Shown here one piece after another: positions 8,203-14,948 of a stretch of DNA of 20,789 nt (the first letter of the stretch is position 1; the number at the start of each line of letters is the position of its first letter). The notes beneath the pieces were generated by a model. It did no database searches, was not told the DNA's origin, and worked only from the letters and a program-made list of their open reading frames with translations. The position numbers and the translations under genes are program-made. Source of the DNA: M30B66 sp040882555 (GTDB lineage Bacteria; Bacteroidota; Bacteroidia; M30B66); contig JBBEBC010000097.1 in assembly GCA_040882555.1 (NCBI GenBank), forward strand, positions 1 to 20,789, read 5' to 3'.

Positions 8203-10356
8203 ATGAAGAATTATATTTTACTGGTTTTGTTTGTTATTTCTCGTTTAGTAGCTATTGCCGATGAAGGTATGTGGCTGCCAATGCTTTTGAAGCAGTTGAA
8301 TGAAAAGGATATGAAGTCAATGGGAATGAAAATTTCAGCTGAGGATATTTACAGTGTAAATAAATCAAGTATGAAAGATGCTGTTGCGCTCTTTGGAAGA
8401 GGATGCACAGCGGAAGTAATTTCATCTGAAGGTCTTCTTCTTACAAATCACCATTGTGGTTTTGGTCAGATTCAAGATCATTCAAGTCTTGAAAATGACT
8501 ATTTAAAGGATGGCTTTTGGGCAATGAATAAGTCGGAAGAATTAACCAATCCAGGGCTTACCGTTACCTTTATTGTAAGTATGGAAGATGTAACTACCAA
8601 GCTTCTTGAAGGTATCGATGCTTCTCTTTCTGAAGATGAACGCGAGGCTATTATTTCAGGTAGGGCGCTAGAATTGGTTAGTAAAGCCAAAGAAAATACA
8701 CATTATGAAGCTCAAATAAAGTCGTTTTATAATGGAAATGAATACATACTTATTACAACTGAAGTTTTTAAGGATATTCGTTTGGTTGGAGCTCCTCCTC
8801 AAAGTATCGGAAATTTTGGTAAGGACTCCGACAACTGGGTTTGGCCAAGACATACTGCTGATTTTTCAATCTTTAGAATTTATGCAGGTCCCGATAATAA
8901 GCCAGCCGATTATTCTCCTGACAATAAACCTTACAAGCCACGCTACCATTTTAAAGTATCAACCTCAGGGATTTCAGAAAATGATTTTACTATGGTTTAT
9001 GGATTTCCTGCCAGAACAAATGAATACTTAACTTCTTATGCAGTCGACCAAATCGTTAATGTGAGTAATCCATTAAAGGTAGAACTCAGAGGAAAACGTC
9101 TTGATGTGATGAATGAGTATATGAATGCCGACCGTGCAGTATTTATTAAATATGCCGACAAGTATTCAGGAGTGAGTAATTATCATAAGAAATGGGCAGG
9201 AGAAGCCAAAGGACTCACGAAAGCAAGTGCAATTAAAAAGAAAAAGGACTTTGAGAACGAATTTACAAGAAGAGTTAATGAATCTTCTGCTTATTTGAAA
9301 TATAATAATCTCATTCCTGAATTCGAAAAGGCTTATAAAATCATGCAGCCAGTTCAATTTGAACTCGATTTGTTTTCTGAAGGATTACTTTCCTCTGAAA
9401 TTATTCGATTTGCCTACAGCATGAGAAATTTAGAGTCATTAAATAAGTCTGAATCAAATACTGAGGGTTCAGAAAGCATTAAGGAGAATGCAATAAAAAT
9501 AGCTAAGGACCATTTCAAAGATTATTACCGAGATCTTGATAGAAGTTTATCGAAAGTAGTATTCTATGAATATTACGCAAAATCAAATATGGATTATTCG
9601 CCTGATTATCAATTTTTGAAATCAGAATCAACAAAGGAGCAAGTTTATAATTCAGTCGACTCCTTATTTGCTCAAAGTATTTTTGATGATGAGCTTGCTT
9701 TTATGAATCTGTTATCTGCAGATGACTCTATTATCACCTCTGCATTAAATTCAGATCCAGCATATTCATTGGCAAAGTTTTATTACGATAAGTATTATAC
9801 GGAAGTAATAAAAGAATACAGGAAAATAAATAATGAATTAATTCCCTTAAACAGGAAATATGTAGAAGCATTAAGAGTAGTTATTCCCGAAAAGAAATAT
9901 TATCCTGATGCAAATCAATCTTTGAGAGTTGCCTATGGTAAAGCTGAAGGGTATGAACCTGCTGATGGAGTAGAATATGAATGGTTTACTACAGCTTCGG
10001 GCATCCTAGAAAAAAATAATACAGGTCACGCTGACTATGAAATCCCAGTCAAGTTGAGGAATCTTATAGAAACAAAAGACTTTGGACAATATGCTGACAA
10101 GAATGGTGAACTCAGAACTTGTTTCGCAGCGTCTAATCATACTACAGGTGGTAATTCAGGAAGTCCGGTTTTAAATGCTAAAGGGGAACTTATTGGGACT
10201 AATTTTGACAGAAATTGGGAAGGCACGATGAGTGATGTCTATTACGATATCAATCAGGTAAGAAATATCACTGTTGATATACGTTATACCATGTTTATCA
10301 TAGACAAATTTGCTGGAGCAGGTCATTTAATAAATGAAATGTCACTAGTGAAATAG
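8203..10356 (+). CDS. S46-family dipeptidyl-peptidase, DPP11-type (Asp/Glu-specific)
   Basis: A 717-aa serine peptidase from the ATG at 8203; the upstream in-frame TTG at 8173 adds ten residues before the signal peptide and is rejected. A signal peptide (MKNYILLVLFVISRLVAIA) is followed by DEGMWLP, the usual mature N-terminus of the family. TNHHCGFGQI around 81-90 carries the catalytic His, DSDNWVWPRHTADFS supplies the catalytic Asp region, and GGNSGSP holds the nucleophile Ser652. Eighteen residues after that Ser comes Arg670 (NFDR). In Porphyromonas DPP11 an Arg at this offset (Ser655/Arg673) selects acidic P1 residues, while DPP7 has Gly. Asp/Glu-P1 specificity is therefore inferred. It acts in the periplasm, releasing dipeptides from oligopeptide N-termini. 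Length matches the family (about 720 aa). Confidence 0.93.
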   Translation: MKNYILLVLFVISRLVAIADEGMWLPMLLKQLNEKDMKSMGMKISAEDIYSVNKSSMKDAVALFGRGCTAEVISSEGLLLTNHHCGFGQIQDHSSLENDYLKDGFWAMNKSEELTNPGLTVTFIVSMEDVTTKLLEGIDASLSEDEREAIISGRALELVSKAKENTHYEAQIKSFYNGNEYILITTEVFKDIRLVGAPPQSIGNFGKDSDNWVWPRHTADFSIFRIYAGPDNKPADYSPDNKPYKPRYHFKVSTSGISENDFTMVYGFPARTNEYLTSYAVDQIVNVSNPLKVELRGKRLDVMNEYMNADRAVFIKYADKYSGVSNYHKKWAGEAKGLTKASAIKKKKDFENEFTRRVNESSAYLKYNNLIPEFEKAYKIMQPVQFELDLFSEGLLSSEIIRFAYSMRNLESLNKSESNTEGSESIKENAIKIAKDHFKDYYRDLDRSLSKVVFYEYYAKSNMDYSPDYQFLKSESTKEQVYNSVDSLFAQSIFDDELAFMNLLSADDSIITSALNSDPAYSLAKFYYDKYYTEVIKEYRKINNELIPLNRKYVEALRVVIPEKKYYPDANQSLRVAYGKAEGYEPADGVEYEWFTTASGILEKNNTGHADYEIPVKLRNLIETKDFGQYADKNGELRTCFAASNHTTGGNSGSPVLNAKGELIGTNFDRNWEGTMSDVYYDINQVRNITVDIRYTMFIIDKFAGAGHLINEMSLVK

Positions 10357-10377
10357 GGCAGGAGTTTTATCCACTCT

Positions 10378-12129
10378 TTAGATGATATATGCAAGAGCTA
10401 TCTTGATTTTATATTCAGGCATTTTGTCATTTAGCAATTCTGTTATTTCCTTAGGAGAGTTATTCCTATTGAATAAAGTGCGTACTAAGCTTTCTTCATT
10501 TGAATTGATTAGTAAACCCTTCTTAATTGGAAAATCGTTTTTAATTAAAGAAGCAAAATATGTATATACTTTCTCGATGGGGATTTTTTTATAAGATGCA
10601 ATCTCCTGAATACTAAATCCTTTTTCTAAAAGCATCCAACATTCTATCTTTATTTTTTCAGGCATCTTTAAACCTTCTTTTTTGCCCTTATTACAGAGTT
10701 CAGCGAGAAATTGCCAGCCGTAATCACAAAATATGTTTAAGCTCATTCCTTGAAGATTCCTGACTTTATAAACCTCATCATATTCAAGATGCGACATTAA
10801 CGTAAGGAGATTATCAGAAATGATTTGTATTGGATGGCATTTGTGTTTTTTTGCCAGCTTCAGTCTGAAGTCAATTAATACATCAATTTTATCTGATTTA
10901 ATAATTACTTCTTGCTCAATTGTTTCTTTATTGCCTCTGCACCTGTCGCAATTGGCACATTTTTTATCATATTTTTCATTGAATATTCCTAACAGATATT
11001 TTCTCCTACATCCCTTTTCGCTAATATAATTTGTTATTAATTCAAGCTTTTTAAGGTTAATATTTACCTGACCACTCTCCAAAGCAAATCGCTTCAATAT
11101 GTCGACGTCTTTCTTAAAGTAATACAATATTGTTTCTGAAGGTTTGCCATCTCTTCCAGCCCTTCCTATTTCTTGATAATAGCTTTCCATATTCTTGGAA
11201 AGGTTGTAATGAATAACGAATCTGATATCCGATTTATCTATTCCCATTCCAAAGGCAATAGTTGCACAAACAACATAAATCTTGTTATTAGCAAAACCAT
11301 CTTGTACTCTTATGCGCTCCTTCATTGGCATTCCTGCATGATACGGTGCACTTTTAATTCCAGCGTCTTGGAGCTGTCTAGAAACTAATTCAGTTGTTTT
11401 TCGTGTACTGCAATAAATAATTCCTGAAACATTTCTTCTACTTTCAACAAAGTCGATTATCTCTAAATCACGCTGTGAAACATTCCTGTTACTTCTAACA
11501 TCTAATGATAAATTAGGTCTGTCAAACGAGGAAATGAATTCTTTCCCTTTTTCAATAAATAATTGTCGCTTTATATCCTCTCGGGTAACAGAATCGGCAG
11601 TTGCTGTTAATGCTATGCACGGTAAAGTTGGAAGTAATTTTCTTAACTCACCGATTTTTGAATATTCAGGTCTGAAATCATGCCCCCAAACTGAAACACA
11701 ATGTGCCTCATCTACAGCTATAAATGACCATTTTACATAGTTTAAAAAATCCTTATTCAGTGAGGACAATCTTTCAGGAGATACATATAAAAGCTTCATT
11801 TTGTTCGACTTGCATTGTCTAATTATCATCTCTGCCTCTTCATTGGTTGTACTACTATTCCAAGTAGCAGCAGCAATCCCTCTTTCACGAAGAGCATCTA
11901 CTTGGTCTTTCATTAATGCAAGTAAGGGACTAATAATTAAAGCCACTCCAGGCAGAATTAGAGCTGGAATTTGATAGCATAATGACTTTCCGCCACCTGT
12001 GGGCATAAGCACAAGGCAATCATTCCCAGCTAATAAATGATTAATTATATTTTCTTGGGTTGATTTGAATTTATCGTATCCGAAATACTTTAAAAGAGTA
12101 CTTCTTGCCTCATCTTCGATTTGAATCAT
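10378..12129 (-). CDS. Short RecQ-family ATP-dependent DNA helicase
   Basis: A 583-aa helicase from the ATG at 12129; the TTG eight codons upstream is less likely. Motifs: FGYDKFKSTQ (Q motif), PTGGGKS at 43-49, DEAHCVSVWGHDFRPEY from 140, TATAD, FGMGIDK, and YYQEIGRAGRDG at 317-328. Cys 374, 391, 394 and 397 form the RecQ zinc-binding site. The winged-helix part of RQC, which in E. coli RecQ follows the zinc site, is missing. Instead an HRDC-like domain (DFRLKLAKKH, then HPIQIISDNLLTLM and YGWQFLAEL) follows directly at about 416-482, then a helix-turn-helix region near 495-540 (GFSIQEIASYKKIPIEKVY). Predicted 3'-5' unwinding in recombination repair. It meets the S46 gene tail to tail with 21 nt between stops. 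Bacteroidota often have a second, longer RecQ, so no gene symbol is given. Confidence 0.9.
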   Translation of the reverse strand: MIQIEDEARSTLLKYFGYDKFKSTQENIINHLLAGNDCLVLMPTGGGKSLCYQIPALILPGVALIISPLLALMKDQVDALRERGIAAATWNSSTTNEEAEMIIRQCKSNKMKLLYVSPERLSSLNKDFLNYVKWSFIAVDEAHCVSVWGHDFRPEYSKIGELRKLLPTLPCIALTATADSVTREDIKRQLFIEKGKEFISSFDRPNLSLDVRSNRNVSQRDLEIIDFVESRRNVSGIIYCSTRKTTELVSRQLQDAGIKSAPYHAGMPMKERIRVQDGFANNKIYVVCATIAFGMGIDKSDIRFVIHYNLSKNMESYYQEIGRAGRDGKPSETILYYFKKDVDILKRFALESGQVNINLKKLELITNYISEKGCRRKYLLGIFNEKYDKKCANCDRCRGNKETIEQEVIIKSDKIDVLIDFRLKLAKKHKCHPIQIISDNLLTLMSHLEYDEVYKVRNLQGMSLNIFCDYGWQFLAELCNKGKKEGLKMPEKIKIECWMLLEKGFSIQEIASYKKIPIEKVYTYFASLIKNDFPIKKGLLINSNEESLVRTLFNRNNSPKEITELLNDKMPEYKIKIALAYII

Positions 12130-12219
12130 ATTCAATGTTATATCAACAAGCAAAAAATGCCTGCCTAAGCTTTCTTAATAAGTTTAAATGAAATAGGAAT
12201 TATTAATTCCTTCGCACTG

Positions 12220-12227
12220 CAAATATA
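12220..12227 (-). promoter_or_regulatory. Candidate -7 element for the recQ-like gene
   Basis: The minus strand reads TATATTTG, a perfect TAnnTTTG match, about 90 nt before the ATG at 12129. A TTTTG lies upstream (minus strand of 12252-12256), with a spacing of 24 nt that is slightly long for the -33 box. Confidence 0.4.
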
Positions 12228-12279
12228 AATTTTGAAAGCGTATGGGTGAATCAAAACATGTATTTGGTGAATAACTTTT

Positions 12280-12930
12280 CTATTCGAAATAGCCATCAAC
12301 CATCGTCAAACGCCTGTCCGACATAAGAGCTAGTTCTTCATTATGGGTCACAATCACTATCGTTTGATTGAACTCTTTTCTCAACGAAAAGAATAATTCA
12401 TGTAGTTCCTTTGCGTGTTTGGAATCTAGATTTCCACTTGGCTCATCAGCCAGGATAAGGTCAGGCTGATTCATAAGTGCTCTTGCAACCGCAACTCTTT
12501 GTTGTTCTCCACCTGATAAGGCAGAAGGTTTGTGGCCCATACGACTCGAAATATTTAATTTCTCAAGTAACATTTGAGCTCTTTCCAAAGCATCACTTTT
12601 CTTTACTCCGGCTATTAATGCTGGAATGATAACATTTTCTACAGCAGTAAACTCGGGTAAAAGCTGATGAAACTGAAAAATAAATCCAATATGCTTATTT
12701 CTAAATGCAGACAGTTTTCTGTCATTCAAAAGCATTGGTTTTTCTTGGTCAAACAGTAATTCACCTTCGTCTGCACGCTCTAAAGTCCCGAGTATTTGAA
12801 GAAGAGTTGTTTTTCCTGCGCCTGATGCACCAACGATAGCAACAACTTCTCCGCGCTCAATTTCAAGATCTACTCCTTTAATGACATGTAAGTCACCATA
12901 CGATTTCTTTATGCCTTTCGCTTTAATCAT
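12280..12930 (-). CDS. lolD: LolD-type ABC transporter ATP-binding protein
   Basis: A 216-aa cytoplasmic ATPase. Walker A GASGAGKT at 34-41, Q-loop Gln in FQFHQL near 86, signature LSGGEQ at 138-143, Walker B LILADEP at 158-164 and the switch His in THNEE at 196 are all intact. FQFHQLLPEFTAVENV and ADEPSGNLD are typical of the LolD/MacB subclass, which powers LolC/E permeases extracting lipoproteins from the inner membrane. No permease gene is adjacent, so the partner is encoded elsewhere and a related MacB-like exporter cannot be excluded. Its ATG sits inside the last codons of the frameshifted DUF4287-like gene upstream (ATGATTAA, 8-nt overlap), so translation is probably coupled to the upstream reading frame. 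Confidence 0.85.
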   Translation of the reverse strand: MIKAKGIKKSYGDLHVIKGVDLEIERGEVVAIVGASGAGKTTLLQILGTLERADEGELLFDQEKPMLLNDRKLSAFRNKHIGFIFQFHQLLPEFTAVENVIIPALIAGVKKSDALERAQMLLEKLNISSRMGHKPSALSGGEQQRVAVARALMNQPDLILADEPSGNLDSKHAKELHELFFSLRKEFNQTIVIVTHNEELALMSDRRLTMVDGYFE

Positions 12931-13482
12931 CCGTTTTCATTGCCTTCGCTAACATATTCAGCTTTTCTTTCCAGAAAATCTGCATCCTGTTAGCCATTTC
13001 TACACCGGCTAAATTAAGATGTTGTATGGTAACTTGACACTTATTCGGACCTTTTCCATTAAAACTTATTTGAAGTTTCCCTCTTCTACGCCTGAAAGTC
13101 TCAAGCTTCGACCTGTGTTTACATTTATCGGCACAAACTGATCTTCTAACCAACTTTTTCTTAGGTCATCATGTATGAAAAAAGCTTCAATCACATGAAT
13201 CCCAAGGGGAAATGTTCGTGTAGCGCTTGTATCAAAATAGTTGATCTGCAATTCCAATTCACCTTTTTCAGAATTTAAAAAGCGCGCCTTAGTAATTGCC
13301 AATGCCCATTCAGGCAAAACACCATATTCTTTACTTATAAAATTGGCGCATTCTTGCACAGATTTGAATTCATCCAAGCAAGAGTCCAATAAGTTAAACC
13401 ATTGCTTTAGTGTTTTCCCCGACTCTTTAGCAATAGTATCAAAACTCACATGCGCCGGTAAAGTGGTAGATTTCCGGTTCAT
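12923..13482 (-). pseudogene. DUF4287/SRPBCC-like protein interrupted by a -1 frameshift
   Basis: Two overlapping frames read as one protein of about 186 aa. Frame 1 starts at the ATG at 13482 and stops at 13066 (138 aa): residues about 10-60 (KESGKTLKQWFNLLDSC, then EYGVLPEWALAIT) match DUF4287, then a helix-grip-like segment (IHVIEAFFIHDDLRKSWL). Frame 2 continues with LQISFNGKGPNKCQVTIQHL and MQIFWKEKLNMLAKA, the usual C-terminus of this family, ending at 12923. From memory of homologues, frame 1 stays alignable up to EEG and frame 2 from LQISF, so the junction falls at GGGAAAC (13081-13075). One base is missing, or ribosomes slip back by one. The joined length fits the family (about 190 aa). 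The end overlaps the lolD start by 8 nt, which suggests frame 2 is normally translated. It could be a decayed gene, an assembly indel or programmed frameshifting. Confidence 0.75.
13075..13081 (-). other. G_GGA_AAC heptamer at the frameshift junction
   Basis: On the minus strand, frame-1 codons GGA AAC are preceded by G, giving the canonical X_XXY_YYZ slippery heptamer in register. The frame-1 stop TAA (13068-13066) follows after only two more codons. A -1 slip here reads CTT CAA ATA AGT TTT and joins the family-conserved C-terminal frame. A purine-rich AGAAGAG lies just upstream. No strong downstream hairpin or pseudoknot is evident by eye. Confidence 0.4.
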
Positions 13483-13631
13483 TATTTGTAGATTTTAAAC
13501 AAAAATCAGATTTATAAATCCAATTTGTTATTGTTGGATATAGAGTTGCTAACAAAAGGATGTGGATTTAAATCAAATTCTTTGTTTAGCTGTAGCCGTC
13601 ATTTTTATCGCATCTTTTAGCTTAAATCTGC

Positions 13632-13639
13632 TACTTTTG
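13632..13639 (+). promoter_or_regulatory. Consensus -7 element of the sucC promoter
   Basis: TACTTTTG is a perfect TAnnTTTG match, 20 nt before the ATG at 13660, giving a leader of roughly 15 nt. Upstream, TTTTAG near 13615-13620 is a weak -33 candidate. The 177-nt gap between the divergent DUF4287-like gene and sucC shows nothing else recognisable. Confidence 0.55.
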
Positions 13640-13659
13640 CCTGCAAATTATCATAGCAT

Positions 13660-14850
13660 ATGAACATTCATGAATATCAGGGTAAGTCAATTTTAAAAAG
13701 TTACGGTGTTGGAATACAAGAAGGTATTGTAGCTGAAACTGCTGATCAGGCAGTTGATGCCGCCAAGCTTTTACAAGAACAAACTGGCACTGGGTGGTGG
13801 GTTATTAAAGCCCAAGTGCACGCTGGAGGAAGAGGTAAAGGTGGTGGAGTAAAACTTGCAAAATCGCTCGATGAAGTAAGAGAAATTTCATCTAAGATTT
13901 TGGGAATGACACTCGTAACCCCTCAAACAGGTCCTGAAGGCAAGTTCGTAAGAAAAGTTTTGGTTGCACAGGATGTTTACTATCCAGGAGCTGAAGAGCC
14001 TAAAGAGTACTATATGAGTGTGCTTCTAAATCGCCAAACAGGAAGAAATATGTTTATCTACACCACAGAGGGTGGGATGGACATTGAAGAAGTAGCTCAC
14101 TCAAACCCTGAAAAAATCCTTCAGGAAGAAATTGATCCAAGAGTTGGTTTACAAGGTTTTCAGGCAAGAAAAATTGCCTACAACCTGGGCTTGAAGGGTG
14201 AATCTAACAAGCAAATGGTGAAATTTGTTACCTCCCTCTATAAAGCCTATGATGGTTCTGACGCTTCACAATTCGAGATTAATCCGGTTCTGAAAACATC
14301 AGATGGAAAGGTAATCGCAGTAGATGCTAAAGTTAATCTTGATGAAAATGGACTTTTCCGCCACAAAGACATTCTCGAAATGCGCGATATTCACGAAGAA
14401 GATCCAACGGAAGTTGAGGCAGGTAAATACGATCTTAACTATGTAAAACTTGATGGTAATATTGGGTGTATGGTTAATGGAGCCGGACTCGCTATGGCAA
14501 CTATGGATATTATAAAACTTGCTGGAGGTGAACCTGCTAATTTCTTAGATGTTGGTGGAACTGCTGATGCTGCAAGAGTTGAACAAGCCTTCAGAATTAT
14601 TCTAAAAGATGACACGGTGAAAGCTATCCTTGTCAATATTTTTGGAGGTATCGTAAGATGTGATCGAGTTGCTCAAGGTATCGTGGATGCATACAAAAAC
14701 ATTGGTGAAATAAAAATCCCAATCATCGTTAGGCTACAAGGAACGAACGCCGTCGAAGCTAAAAAAATCATTGACGAATCTGGACTTCGTGTCCTTTCTG
14801 CTATTCAGCTTCAGGAAGCTGCAGATAAAGTGAAGGAAGTTTTAGCCTAA
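13660..14850 (+). CDS. sucC: Succinyl-CoA synthetase (ADP-forming), beta subunit
   Basis: A 396-aa cytoplasmic enzyme subunit. With SucD it converts succinyl-CoA, Pi and ADP (or GDP) to succinate, CoA and ATP in the TCA cycle. The N-terminal ATP-grasp domain begins MNIHEYQGK and carries AQVHAGGRGKGGGVK at 51-65 (nucleotide-binding lysine and Gly-rich loop) and EINP at 206-209 (metal ligands). The C-terminal CoA-ligase domain has GNIGCMVNGAGLAMATMD at 266-283, ANFLDVGGTA at 293-302 and NIFGGIVRCD at 326-335, which approaches the phosphohistidine loop of SucD. Length agrees with E. coli SucC (388 aa). sucD is not adjacent; sucC has its own promoter and a terminator 20 nt downstream, so it looks monocistronic. 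Confidence 0.96.
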   Translation: MNIHEYQGKSILKSYGVGIQEGIVAETADQAVDAAKLLQEQTGTGWWVIKAQVHAGGRGKGGGVKLAKSLDEVREISSKILGMTLVTPQTGPEGKFVRKVLVAQDVYYPGAEEPKEYYMSVLLNRQTGRNMFIYTTEGGMDIEEVAHSNPEKILQEEIDPRVGLQGFQARKIAYNLGLKGESNKQMVKFVTSLYKAYDGSDASQFEINPVLKTSDGKVIAVDAKVNLDENGLFRHKDILEMRDIHEEDPTEVEAGKYDLNYVKLDGNIGCMVNGAGLAMATMDIIKLAGGEPANFLDVGGTADAARVEQAFRIILKDDTVKAILVNIFGGIVRCDRVAQGIVDAYKNIGEIKIPIIVRLQGTNAVEAKKIIDESGLRVLSAIQLQEAADKVKEVLA

Positions 14851-14870
14851 GTTAAAACAATAACATATGG

Positions 14871-14905
14871 AAGGCAGTTCTTTTAGGGCTGCCTTTTTTA
14901 TTTTT
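14871..14905 (+). terminator. Intrinsic terminator after sucC
   Basis: AAGGCAG (14871-14877) and CTGCCTT (14889-14895) form a 7-bp stem with an 11-nt loop, followed by a T-rich tract (TTTTATTTTT). It begins 20 nt after the sucC stop and separates sucC from the S8 protease gene. Confidence 0.8.
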
Positions 14906-14948
14906 AAGTCGCATTCTTTGTAAATTGCAAGTCATATTAAACCATCAC

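Noticed and set aside
12130..12153. TTG start for the recQ-like gene
   Set aside because: The ATG at 12129 gives the usual short N-terminus before the Q motif; the extra eight residues have no support.
13241..13498. 85-codon plus-strand ORF opposite the DUF4287-like gene
   Set aside because: The opposite strand carries recognisable family motifs; this frame does not.
14925..14948. TTG start for the S8 protease
   Set aside because: The signal peptide begins cleanly at the ATG at 14949.
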